64,000 nucleotides of DNA from contig JANBVI010000011.1 in the NCBI GenBank assembly GCA_024239075.1, forward strand, positions 34,696 through 98,695. Reading direction: 5' to 3'. Shown one piece after another: positions 1 to 7,967 of this stretch (the stretch's first letter is position 1; each line of letters opens with the position of its first letter). The notes under the pieces were generated by a model. The model did not search any database, was not told the origin of the DNA, and saw nothing but the letters and a program-made list of their open reading frames with translations. This DNA comes from Fischerella sp. CENA71. GTDB taxonomy: Bacteria; Cyanobacteriota; Cyanobacteriia; Cyanobacteriales; Nostocaceae. A program made the translations under genes and the position numbers.

Positions 1-492
1 CTTGAGTTCGCACATACGATCAACAACTTCATCTGCTTCATCACTTGCATTTTCATCAAGCTCTAAGCTCAAGTCTTGCCATCCAGCGTGAGCAATGCGA
101 CCAATTAACCAGCAGGCATCACCATCTGAGCAACCTTCCAAAGCGGCTCCCCATGTCTGAACCATGTCTTTGATGAGTTCCGTTGAGTTAACCCGGTCAA
201 TCCCCCAGAAACCCAGGGGTTTGTCGCGGTCAAACAAAGCTCGCATCATTGGAAGCATTAAAGGAAAAGGCATCTCATCAATAAATTCCACTCTCTCGCC
301 TGTTTCCTGTGTTTCCTCTGTGGGACATGTCCAGTTGTCAGATTGCAAATGTGCCTCAGCTGCGAGCCTTGCAATTAGCCAATATTTATCAAGTGGTCGC
401 AGTCGCTCCAAACATTCTCCCCACTCTGAAGCAATATCTTTAATTAGTGGGTTATCGGGCGACAGTCCCCAATAGCCTAAAGGTTTATTCAT
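1..492 (-). CDS. Hypothetical protein with internal duplication (partial, runs off left edge)
   Basis: An open reading frame starts at ATG 490-492 on the minus strand and stays open for all 164 codons to the window edge, so the C-terminus is not seen. The protein contains two related blocks. The first begins PLGYWGLSPDNPLIKDIA near residue 4 and the second PLGFWGIDRVNSTELIKDM near residue 92. Each is followed by a Trp-rich segment ending in a WLIxR(L/I)A motif. This indicates an internal tandem duplication of about 88 residues. The protein is acidic and rich in Trp and Leu, with no signal peptide or membrane segment. I do not recognise the family. It lies at the edge of the plasmid-like region. 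Confidence 0.6.
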   Translation of the reverse strand, partial: MNKPLGYWGLSPDNPLIKDIASEWGECLERLRPLDKYWLIARLAAEAHLQSDNWTCPTEETQETGERVEFIDEMPFPLMLPMMRALFDRDKPLGFWGIDRVNSTELIKDMVQTWGAALEGCSDGDACWLIGRIAHAGWQDLSLELDENASDEADEVVDRMCELK

Positions 493-591
493 TGTTAAGA
501 TCCTTGTTGAATGTATACGTTTGCTGGGCGATCGCTGATTAATCAATTGCTGATTTATAGTCGCGATCGCTCATCCTTTGAATCCTCCCTT

Positions 592-783
592 AAAAATTGG
601 GCAGGCTTCTGTCGCATATTGGCGTGTGTTAAAGAACCGGGCTTCTGGGTGATGTCGATATGCTGATAGTGCTTAGGATCTGGTCTATTAAGCCCGGTTC
701 TTTTTCTGACCTTCGCCTCGCAGGTATTGTCGCGAAGAAGAATTGGGCTAATCGAGGGAGCTTTAAAAGCCTGCCCAATTTTT
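592..783. repeat. Nested fold-back (MITE-like) element
   Basis: The outer arms AAAAATTGGGCAGGCTT (592-608) and its exact reverse complement (767-783) enclose a second perfect 14-bp inverted pair, AAAGAACCGGGCTT (631-644) and 690-703. The element could fold into two stacked hairpins. The outer arms recur at 12817-12890, so this is a dispersed repeat, not a private terminator. It fills the gap between the partial gene on the left and the small gene at 802. No gene was seen inside. Confidence 0.75.
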
Positions 784-801
784 TTAGGAAACGTCTCATC
801 C

Positions 802-1071
802 TTAAAACAAACTTTGCTGTATCGCTGTATCTGTCATCGTGCAGAAGTGCTGGTTGTACAAGCTCGGCACTTCGTAAACTTTACGTAACACCTTGTCTCG
901 GTTGAGTTGTAAATCAGCTTTTCTTCTCTGTGCAGGCAACGGACGGAATAAATATTGAGTGTGCTTGATGCTGCCACTGCTGTATAGATAACGGTACAGA
1001 ACACCGTCAATACTATAGGTTTTGCTCTGAGTAAGTAGCGTTACGCAATGAACAAGCTGTAAATCACTCAT
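802..1071 (-). CDS. Small conserved-looking hypothetical protein (89 aa)
   Basis: The start codon is preceded by GGAGG with 7 nt spacing, and the start overlaps the 3' end of the upstream RHH gene by 8 bp, so it is probably translationally coupled to it. The protein is basic, with a Tyr-rich centre (YSIDGVLYRYLYSSG) that looks like a small beta-sheet domain. There are no recognisable catalytic motifs and I do not recognise the family. Position as third gene of the actin-like/RHH operon suggests an accessory plasmid role, but that is inference from context only. Confidence 0.55.
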   Translation of the reverse strand: MSDLQLVHCVTLLTQSKTYSIDGVLYRYLYSSGSIKHTQYLFRPLPAQRRKADLQLNRDKVLRKVYEVPSLYNQHFCTMTDTAIQQSLF

Positions 1072-1258
1072 TGAACGCCTCCAATTCGCTTAGATTAATC
1101 CCTCTCGTGCAAGAAAGTTTTCTTTTGCGGATGTTGACGGCTTCTTCTAATGCCTTGCGTAGCCAGTAATTAGGGGTTACGCCGTCTTGTTCAGCGAGTA
1201 GGCGAATCTGAGGTGTCAAATCGGCTGGAACATTGAAATTAAGCCGCTTGTTGAGCAT
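1064..1258 (-). CDS. RHH (CopG/Arc-like) small protein, candidate ParR-type adaptor
   Basis: This 64-aa protein has the layout of an RHH DNA-binding domain: an N-terminal strand (LNFNVPADLTPQIRLL), then helices containing GVTPNYWLRKALEEAV, and a basic tail. It overlaps the end of the upstream actin-like gene by 20 bp and has a GGAG ribosome site 9 nt upstream of ATG, inside that gene. In type II plasmid partition systems (ParMRC of R1), the gene after the actin-like ATPase encodes an RHH adaptor that binds the centromere. Function here is inferred from fold and position. An RHH antitoxin or a simple autoregulator is the alternative. Confidence 0.65.
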   Translation of the reverse strand: MLNKRLNFNVPADLTPQIRLLAEQDGVTPNYWLRKALEEAVNIRKRKLSCTRGINLSELEAFNE

Positions 1259-2417
1259 CGTTATTTTCTCCTACATAAAGTTTCTTCATTTCAGACAGTG
1301 CAACGGTTCCAGGATTATCTGGAATGAGCAAATGATTCTCTGGAATACCCGCTTTCAGTAGCCGTTGCTTGACTATCTGCTGCACTGGGGGAATTGCAAA
1401 ACCACCGCCACAGAGGGCTATTTTGTTACGTCTGCCTTTAATGCCAAGGTCACTTATCGCATAAGCTAGCGGTGAGTCCTTCATCCATAAGTGAATAGCG
1501 GCTTCTAATTGCTTGCCGATGTCTTTTCCGTCTGGTGCGAGTGCGCTCACTTTTCCGTCGTCGCTAATAGTTGCGGTTTCTAGGATTTCTCGCAGTTTTG
1601 AAGGGCGAATACGTTTAGATGAATCCGCCTGACTGACAGTTAAGGAAAAATCTTCAATGAGTGCCGATACTCCGCCGCCGCCATTGAGAGTAGCTGCTAT
1701 GCGCTTCGGAAGATTGCCGAGATTGTCGTAATCGCTATCTGTTGCTGTTCCAAATCCGATATCAAAAACCGAAAAGTATTTATCTTCTGTGGTCAGTTGG
1801 CTCTTAGCCCAAAGACTCGCTCCATAACCCTCCGGGAAGCCCAGGAAGCCGGAGCGCTGGAAGGATAAGCGATACTTCACCCCATCTACTGTTATCCACT
1901 TGCATTGCTCAATGGCTTTTTTAAGTTCCATTGGTTCAGCCAGTGACAAGGTAGAGAGATTGATATGCAGGCTTCTACGCTTGGGACTTGTGCCAGTAGA
2001 TAGCTCGTAGAGGTTCGGCAGGGATGCTAGAGCGCCTAAACAAAGGATTGGGAAGTAGGTAATTTTGTGATTCTCCCCATCGGTCATTGCAATGTATTCC
2101 TTTCCTTGCAATCTTGCAGATTTCCCAACCACCCAATGCTCTACAACCTCTTTGCCATCTTCGCCCTTGGAGCGAGACATACTGAAAGCACCTGACTCAC
2201 CGAAGGGTGTAGATGATACAGAGCAAACCAAGGATTCAACCTTCATTACTGGTGTGACAGTTTCGCTATCTGTAAAAGCTTGGTATTTGATGGATGAGCG
2301 ACCAGCATCTATGATTAACTGAATAACTTTTTTAACTTCACGCTTTTTTTGTGGTGTAAGGGTTTCAGCCTGTCCTACTTGGGGTTCTAAAATATCCTCT
2401 TGCTTTTTTTGAGTCAT
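1239..2417 (-). CDS. ParM/StbA-like actin-type plasmid segregation ATPase
   Basis: The 392-aa protein shows the three nucleotide-binding blocks of the actin/Hsp70 superfamily: phosphate-1 (LIIDAGRSSIKY), phosphate-2 (FDIGFGTATDSD) and the adenosine block (ALCGGGFAIPPVQQ), in the right order and spacing. I chose ATG 2415-2417 because GGAG lies 9 nt upstream; a start at 2456 would add 13 residues with no such site. ParM-like proteins polymerise with ATP and push plasmid copies apart through an adaptor bound to a centromere. Upstream is a dense TGTTCC/GGAACA array and downstream an RHH gene, matching a centromere-motor-adaptor order. Chromosomal actin-like roles cannot be excluded, but the plasmid-like context favours segregation. 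Confidence 0.85.
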   Translation of the reverse strand: MTQKKQEDILEPQVGQAETLTPQKKREVKKVIQLIIDAGRSSIKYQAFTDSETVTPVMKVESLVCSVSSTPFGESGAFSMSRSKGEDGKEVVEHWVVGKSARLQGKEYIAMTDGENHKITYFPILCLGALASLPNLYELSTGTSPKRRSLHINLSTLSLAEPMELKKAIEQCKWITVDGVKYRLSFQRSGFLGFPEGYGASLWAKSQLTTEDKYFSVFDIGFGTATDSDYDNLGNLPKRIAATLNGGGGVSALIEDFSLTVSQADSSKRIRPSKLREILETATISDDGKVSALAPDGKDIGKQLEAAIHLWMKDSPLAYAISDLGIKGRRNKIALCGGGFAIPPVQQIVKQRLLKAGIPENHLLIPDNPGTVALSEMKKLYVGENNDAQQAA

Positions 2418-2507
2418 TTTGATTTTCTCCGTTCTTATTTTTATCGCAACTGTCACAAGGGCTAATCTCAGTACAGAAGTTGTATTTTTGGCTTAACTGT
2501 ACTTAGC

Positions 2508-2647
2508 TGTTCCAGATTGTTCCGTGTTCCCTGTTCCAGGTAAAATTGCTTGTTCCAGACTGTTCCAGATAGCTGGAACATTTATGGAACCGTTGGAACA
2601 TTGGAACAGGAAACAATCTGGAACAGTTTGGAACAACTTTTGGAACA
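2508..2647. promoter_or_regulatory. Inverted array of TGTTCC/GGAACA motifs; candidate centromere/operator
   Basis: Within 140 bp there are six TGTTCC copies (2508, 2518, 2525, 2532, 2551, 2561), then six GGAACA copies (2575, 2595, 2603, 2620, 2630, 2642) and one GGAACC (2586). All forward copies lie left of about 2570 and all reverse copies right of it, so the array is a large dyad. Spacing of 7-20 bp is partly helical. It sits in the leader of the actin-like gene, where type II par systems keep their centromere and operator. A replication iteron array is an alternative. Confidence 0.75.
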
Positions 2648-2661
2648 GACAAAATCCATAA

Positions 2662-2862
2662 CTAGGCATCTTTCCCCTCTACAGTTTGGATGTGTGCCAG
2701 TTGCGATAATTCGCCTCTCAGCCTTTGTGAAAGTTCATTTCCGAAATTTTTAATCAAAAGACAAACTAACTGGCTGTAAGTCGTGATTCCTGTGGCAGCC
2801 ATAACGCTTTCAGCCACAGGTACTAAGTCGGGGCTAATCACTGCACGTACTTGTCTAGCCAT
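2662..2862 (-). CDS. Small RHH-like protein (66 aa)
   Basis: The N-terminal half (MARQVRAVISPDLVPVAE, then a helix, turn and helix through SQLVCLLIKNFG) has the strand-helix-helix layout of RHH regulators. The C-terminal 20 residues look flexible. It is transcribed toward the TGTTCC/GGAACA array and stops 15 bp before it, in the same direction as the actin-like gene. It is therefore an alternative candidate for the protein that binds the array. The start has only a weak GGAT site. Exact family not recognised. Confidence 0.55.
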   Translation of the reverse strand: MARQVRAVISPDLVPVAESVMAATGITTYSQLVCLLIKNFGNELSQRLRGELSQLAHIQTVEGKDA

Positions 2863-3146
2863 TTCTTGAAATCCTCACTCGATTAATAGCAGCCGAATTA
2901 AGGCTGTTGAAAACCGAGGGGCTTTCTGCTTGGTTGCAAATATGCCAAGCCTATTTAGTTATCAAGGATCTGACAGCACCCTACCCACCAACCCACTAGC
3001 GAGGCAGTGTAGGAATGCTTTTGCAAAAAGCGAATGCTTTGATGTAGATATTTTTTGGAAGCTGGACAACCTCTAGACTGAGGAAAACTTAAAGCTTTAC
3101 GTCTGTTTACTTGCCGTCGTGCGTCTATGTTTGATAATATAACAGC

Positions 3147-3255
3147 AATTAATTAAATGCGTCAAGCAAGCGATTGTGTGCTTTAGCGGAAAAAGTAATT
3201 GGACTAAAAACACGCATTGAGCATACAATCGCTGTGTCAATGCTTTTAATTAATT
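3147..3255. promoter_or_regulatory. Large imperfect palindrome upstream of RHH gene
   Basis: The left arm (3147-3182) contains AATTAATT, then ATGCGTCAA and GCGATTGTGTGCT. The right arm (3220-3255) contains AGCATACAATCGC, then GTCAATGC and TTAATTAATT, giving an inverted match in the same order with a few mismatches. It ends 3 bp before the ATG of the RHH gene at 3259 and may be its autoregulatory operator or a leader hairpin. The rest of 2863-3146 holds nothing I recognise. Confidence 0.55.
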
Positions 3256-3258
3256 CTT

Positions 3259-3438
3259 ATGGCGACGACTAAAAAAATTACTATTGTTGTTCCAGGGTCT
3301 GTCCACGACGATTTAAGTATGTGGGCAGAAGAAGAAGGGCGACCACTTGCAAATCTTGCATCGTATTTAATCGAACAAGCTCTTAGAGCTAAATTCCCTA
3401 AGAAATATCCACCTGCTATAAAAATTGTTGATAAATGA
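3259..3438 (+). CDS. CopG/RHH-family protein (59 aa)
   Basis: A 59-codon frame reads MATTKKITIVVPGSVHDDL, then SMWAEEEGRPLANLASYLIEQALRA and a basic C-terminus. This is a classic RHH pattern: a beta strand of alternating residues, helix A, a G-R-P-L turn and helix B ending in ExAL. Such proteins are abundant on cyanobacterial plasmids as repressors or antitoxins. It directly follows the large palindrome and precedes a coiled-coil gene by 27 bp, perhaps as one operon. It was found by reading the frame; it is below common ORF length cut-offs. Confidence 0.7.
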   Translation: MATTKKITIVVPGSVHDDLSMWAEEEGRPLANLASYLIEQALRAKFPKKYPPAIKIVDK

Positions 3439-3465
3439 CAAGCAAATATCCACACGAGGTTAAGA

Positions 3466-3720
3466 ATGACTGATGACACCAGATTTGACGACATTTACAC
3501 GAGGTTAAATGACTTAACCGAGGATGTGACAAATCTTAAAATTCAAGCTGGGACAGTTGGTACAACACAGGTAGCTACAGCCAGAACGCTAACCTTAGCT
3601 ACTGGGCTAGCCTCGGACATGCGAGAAGTTAAGGCAGATATCAGACAGATTAAGGCTGATATCAGAAACTTGAATGCATCTGTAGAAGAAATCCTACGAT
3701 TACTACGTGAAAACCGTTGA
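3466..3720 (+). CDS. Small coiled-coil protein (84 aa)
   Basis: The protein is almost entirely heptad-like: DIYTRLNDLTEDVTNL near the N-terminus and VKADIRQIKADIRNLNAS near the C-terminus, ending in EILRLLREN. A Thr/Ala-rich middle interrupts the heptads. There is no enzymatic motif, signal peptide or membrane segment. Proteins of this kind are common in cyanobacteria and on plasmids, and no function is established that I can name. It is 27 bp downstream of the RHH gene in the same direction, and may oligomerise with or tether its neighbours (inference). Confidence 0.65.
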   Translation: MTDDTRFDDIYTRLNDLTEDVTNLKIQAGTVGTTQVATARTLTLATGLASDMREVKADIRQIKADIRNLNASVEEILRLLRENR

Positions 3721-4221
3721 GTGATCGCCGTACGCCTGGACTTGTGTTTTTGAGGACTACCCAGAATGACCAACACCCAAGCATCAGAAATACCAGAAAG
3801 CCGATTAGACCGCCCAATCGCGAATTTTGGCAATCACCGCATCTCAACAACAGGCTAATACCCAAGCGATTAGGCTTAGATTTTAAGGGCTGGAGAAAAC
3901 AAATGCGGCATCGGGAGCAAACCTTAGCTTTAGTAATAAATGCTCAGTTTTTCCAGATAAACCGTAAAAAATGCAACAGTTTTCTTTGTTGCTGGTAGAT
4001 TTTTAGATAAGCATAAAAAAAGGAGCCACCCAACAGAATCAGCAGTGAATGGCAATCCCTCAAAACTTATAGATATTAAAATACTACTTCTAAATATATC
4101 TTCATTTTCAAAGATATATAAAAGTAAAGTAGTAAACCAGGGTAGCAGAGCGAATTATTGATTGAGGAATTGCCAAAAAACACTCTACGGTGGCTCCGAC
4201 AAACAAAGAGGAGCGCAATTT
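3721..4221. other. Intergenic leader of primase-helicase gene
   Basis: No convincing gene. A 30-codon frame at 3766-3858 (MTNTQASEIPESRLDRPI start, with GAGG upstream) could be a truncated N-terminus or leader peptide. The rest is AT-rich, with A-tracts at 4010-4020 and 4070-4135 that probably hold the promoter of the gene at 4222. Confidence 0.4.
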
Positions 4222-6915
4222 ATGGCAACGGCAATTCAAACAGGCGGCACATATAATACTAACAACTTGACATATGACCGCAATTCTACTCAAGCATCGG
4301 TAGATAAACCAACAGAAGTTAGCAAAGCTTCACCCTGCCCCCACTGCGGGAAACCTGATTGGTGCTACAGAATTGGTAAACTCACGGTCTGTAACCGCGA
4401 TGCATCCCCAGCCCAAGGGTGGGAACAAACTTCAAAAACAGATCGCAACGGCAAACCCTACTACGCGACCACAACACCTAAAAAACAACCACGCCCCAAA
4501 GCGAAGACCGAGTACATTTACCACGACCGCTCAGGACAACCACTAGTTAAAGTAACTCGTATTGATGACGGTAACGGTAAAAAGCGGATTTTTCAGTCCC
4601 ACTGGGACGGCAAAAACTGGGTTAAGGGACTAACTGAAGAAGTTCGAGCCAAAATCCCCATTTACCGCTATGCCGAGGTTATGCAGGCCAAGGCAGAAGG
4701 CAAGCCCATATTTACAGTCGAAGGTGAGGACATCGTTGATTGGTTGTGGAAAATGGGACTAGCAGCCACAACAACCCTTGGCGGCGCTGGCAAATATCGA
4801 TTATACGGTAATTACAAAGCTGATTTAGAAGGTGGTAGCCTAGTGCTTTGTCCCGACCGTGACGAACCTGGATTAAAGCACATGGAAGATATTTTTGGGG
4901 ATTTCCCAGACGCTAAATGGTTGTATGCCCCACCCAGCGATTTTTACTGGACACATTTACCTAAAAATGGGGGACTCGACTTAAAAGATTGGATTGACAG
5001 TGGTGCAACAGTTGACGATATTTTGCAAGCAATTGAAGATCGGCGCGTGGTAGTTGATGCCCTCAACCAGGCATTACAGCTTGATGCTGACCGCTCTAGA
5101 CCAGCACAAAGTAAGTATAAACAAAAGTTCAATATGATACGCGCACTTTGGAGCGATCGCCTGCGGTGGAATACACTCAAAAAACACGTAGAACTTGATG
5201 GGCAACGGTTGCCACTCGACGGCATCAAAACCAAAATTGCTATTGAATTTGATATCGATATAAGCAGAGAAGATGCCAAGGAAATAGTTTTAGATATTGC
5301 CCGTGAACACCCTTACAATCCAGTTGTTGAATATTTAGAAACAGTAGCCCTTGCATATCCAAATGTGGATGTTGGGATTTTGGACGCTCTAGCCGCTCGT
5401 TACTTTGGTACATCTGACCCTTTACACGCTGCACTCATGAAACGAACTCTGATTGCAGCTGTAGCCAGGGCGTTTCAACCAGGGTGCAAACACGATGAAA
5501 TTACTATTTTGCAAGGCAAGCAAAAAGCACTTAAGTCAACATTCTTAGAAACGCTAGCAGGTGAAGACTTTTTCACCGACGACATCAACGGCACAGAAAA
5601 AGATGAAATTCTTAAACTTAGCCAATACTGGTTTATTGAGTATGCCGAGTTTGAAAATGCCTATAAGAAAAAGGATGTCTCGCAGCTTAAAGCCTTCCTT
5701 GCCCGACGTAAAGATTCTATGCGCCGCCCCTATGGCACAGATATTGAAGACTTTCCGCGCCCAAGCATTTTAGTTGGAAGCACCAACCAAACCGAATTTT
5801 TGTATGACCCCACTGGCGAACGTCGTTTTTGGGTAATAAAGGTGCTGGTTGACCGCATCAACATCAAGCAATTAAAGTCAGAGCGTGATCTAATTTGGGC
5901 GGCGGCGGTTGCTGCATACCGCAGTGGTGAGCAATGGTGGTTGACACCCTTAGAAGATAATTGGCTAGAAGCTGCTAACAAACAGTTCCAAAATTCTGAT
6001 CCCTGGGAAGGTTTGGTACTGAACTATGTCAGCCAAAGAAGCGAAGTTTCTACCCAAGAGATTCTGACCAAAGCTTTGAACATTGAGATAAACAAACTAG
6101 ACAAAGCATCTCAGATGCGAGTTACGGACATTCTCAAAGCTAACGGATGGGTAAAAGGCGGCAAGAAGCGAATTAATGGTGTACCAATCAACGTTTGGAC
6201 ACAGGTTGGATCATTAGGTGGGAACAGTCCTCAAACCATTACACAGCAAAACATTGAGACACAACTACATCAAGAAATAAGAAATGAGGTTGGAACTGGG
6301 TTGGATCACCTTCAAAGCCTTACACAGATTGAATTACAGTCAGAGTGTTCCAACCGTTCCAACCTTTTAGACAAAACTTTCCAAAATTCTAAAGGCAGTG
6401 ATTTACACACACAACACTCATCAGATTTAAAAAGTTTTGAAAATGGGGGTGGGGGTTGGATCAGTGAAGAAGTAGAAAAGTCTGAAACTGTTGCACACCA
6501 AGAGTTACAAGAGTGTTCTACAAGAGTGTTCCAACCCTGTGTTCCATCACCCAGCGATCCCGAAATGGTGCAAGGTAACGCCGAACTACTTCGAGAAGCC
6601 ATCACAGTAAAAGACTGGGAAACAATTAAAGCTTTAACCGAACAATGGACACCAGAATTTAAGCAACTAGTTTGGGAGCAATTAACAGATTTTGAGAAAG
6701 AAGTAATCCACAAACTACGCCCTCAATCACCAGCATTAAAAGTAGGAACACGCATACTCGTCGTAGACGAAACCGAAACACGTCACGGTATGAAGGGCGT
6801 AATTAAAAAAATTGTCGGTAACGAGGCGATTTGCGATTTTGGTACTCAGCTTGGTTGGACTATAAAACGACTACGCAAGCCCATACTTTTATCGGCATTG
6901 CAGCGATTGGAGTAA
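4222..6915 (+). CDS. Plasmid/phage-type primase-helicase (zinc finger, Toprim-like, VirE/DUF5906-like ATPase)
   Basis: The 897-aa protein has a Cys4-type zinc finger near residue 40 (CPHCGKPDWC, then VCNRD). A Toprim-like block around residues 160-235 follows (FTVEGEDIVDWLW and the acidic LVLCPDRDEPG). A VirE/VapE-type P-loop ATPase lies at about 420-560 (ILQGKQKALKST, EYAEFENAY, LVGSTNQTEFL, GERRFWVI). A low-complexity linker separates this from a KOW-like C-terminal end. ATG 4222 is chosen because AGAGGAG lies 9 nt upstream; the frame is open to 4162. Such proteins prime and unwind DNA for plasmid, phage or island replication, and this is probably the replication protein of the element. Confidence 0.8.
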   Translation: MATAIQTGGTYNTNNLTYDRNSTQASVDKPTEVSKASPCPHCGKPDWCYRIGKLTVCNRDASPAQGWEQTSKTDRNGKPYYATTTPKKQPRPKAKTEYIYHDRSGQPLVKVTRIDDGNGKKRIFQSHWDGKNWVKGLTEEVRAKIPIYRYAEVMQAKAEGKPIFTVEGEDIVDWLWKMGLAATTTLGGAGKYRLYGNYKADLEGGSLVLCPDRDEPGLKHMEDIFGDFPDAKWLYAPPSDFYWTHLPKNGGLDLKDWIDSGATVDDILQAIEDRRVVVDALNQALQLDADRSRPAQSKYKQKFNMIRALWSDRLRWNTLKKHVELDGQRLPLDGIKTKIAIEFDIDISREDAKEIVLDIAREHPYNPVVEYLETVALAYPNVDVGILDALAARYFGTSDPLHAALMKRTLIAAVARAFQPGCKHDEITILQGKQKALKSTFLETLAGEDFFTDDINGTEKDEILKLSQYWFIEYAEFENAYKKKDVSQLKAFLARRKDSMRRPYGTDIEDFPRPSILVGSTNQTEFLYDPTGERRFWVIKVLVDRINIKQLKSERDLIWAAAVAAYRSGEQWWLTPLEDNWLEAANKQFQNSDPWEGLVLNYVSQRSEVSTQEILTKALNIEINKLDKASQMRVTDILKANGWVKGGKKRINGVPINVWTQVGSLGGNSPQTITQQNIETQLHQEIRNEVGTGLDHLQSLTQIELQSECSNRSNLLDKTFQNSKGSDLHTQHSSDLKSFENGGGGWISEEVEKSETVAHQELQECSTRVFQPCVPSPSDPEMVQGNAELLREAITVKDWETIKALTEQWTPEFKQLVWEQLTDFEKEVIHKLRPQSPALKVGTRILVVDETETRHGMKGVIKKIVGNEAICDFGTQLGWTIKRLRKPILLSALQRLE

Positions 6916-6969
6916 CAGTTTCGGCGCGCAGAATGCCGTTATGCCTTCAGGTATTGCCACCAAGAGCAT

Positions 6970-7620
6970 CTACTCTGCTGTTGTTTGATAAATTGAGCGC
7001 AACTCCTCTACCGTATTAGCTGTTTCTATCGCCGACAAGATTGCTTCTAATACACGAAAATCCTCAATTTGTTCAATTTCAGGTAATAATTCCTGACCCG
7101 ATGAGCCAAACTTAAGTCTCAAACATACGGGGATGCTTTTCAATAATTCTTCCCTTCGGGCAATTCGCTCAAAGCTTGTAACGTATTGCATTTCTCTCTC
7201 AGCCTCCAATTGTTCAACTTCACGCTTAAATTCTGTTTCTAAATCCAATGGTAGCGTTAGCATCCAATCGATAAAAGCCAACAAGTTGAGAACATCCTCA
7301 CGCTCAAACCCCTGTGAATACAACCTTCTCACTAAAACCAGTTTTTGCTGCTTGCGTTGTAATCTATCGTCGCGGGTTTGTACAGCTGCTAAGTGCGCCA
7401 TTACCACCGTAGCAAAAGGATTGCGACTGGCTTCAAGTTCAGACTGGCGTTGATTGTAGTCTAGCAGCTTGATCACGGGGAACTGAAAATTAATCCGACA
7501 GCCAAACAACTCATAACCAAATTGTGATGGTCGCCAGTTAGCATGTTCATCACCTAATACCGCCAGCGATGCAACCGACCGCTTGTATCTATCGTAGATG
7601 CGGTAGTTGTACGTGTACAT
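6970..7620 (-). pseudogene. Rpn/PD-(D/E)XK-family protein lacking its N-terminal nuclease part
   Basis: The 216 aa match the C-terminal two thirds of a cyanobacterial Rpn-like family (often annotated cytosolic protein or putative transposase). Recognisable pieces are YNYRIYDRYKRSVASLAVL, FGYELFGCRINFQFPVIKLLDY, NPFATVVMAHL, and a helical C-terminus. Full-length members carry about 100 further N-terminal residues with the nuclease core acids, absent here. An in-frame TAG lies directly upstream of the ATG, yet a GGAGG sits 10 nt before it, so the remnant may still be translated. It is convergent with the primase-helicase, whose stop is 54 bp away. Probably decayed. Confidence 0.6.
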
Positions 7621-7967
7621 CTAAAATCGCCTCCTAAAAGTGCAACATTCAAGGGGATGAAACAACTTCTCACTAAGTTTGATGCGCTCATGAGTTTTGG
7701 TGATGCCAAACGTTTGTTAGTCAGCATTGCCCTGACTAAATTCCGACGGTGTGTCCATATTGCACCTCGATCCAAGAAAGCTTAGGGATATTTTGTTTAC
7801 CCCTATTATTTCCCTATAGTAGAGACTTTTTCACTCAAAGATAAAAGAGCGAGCGCCAAAAATTTATTCCAAAGACTAATTTAGATATACAGTAAAACCC
7901 TTGGAGTAATTTTTTACCCAAAGGGTTGAATCAGTTGACGAATAATTATTTTGCACACTTGCAGAAC
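7621..7967. other. Intergenic; possible 42-aa ORF on plus strand
   Basis: Between the Rpn remnant and the recombinase 3' end I see one small plus-strand frame, 7657-7785, encoding a basic 42-residue peptide (start MKQLLTKFDALMSF). Its GGGG tract abuts the ATG, which is poor ribosome-site spacing, so it may not be expressed. The remainder is AT-rich with no recognisable signal. Confidence 0.3.

Noticed and set aside
3717-3998. 93-aa plus-strand frame
   Set aside because: It starts with TTG, has no ribosome site and its composition is basic and random-looking. It is probably a chance frame in the leader of the primase gene.
7554-7775. 73-aa minus-strand frame overlapping the Rpn remnant start
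   Set aside because: It overlaps the stronger frame and shows no family motif or ribosome site.
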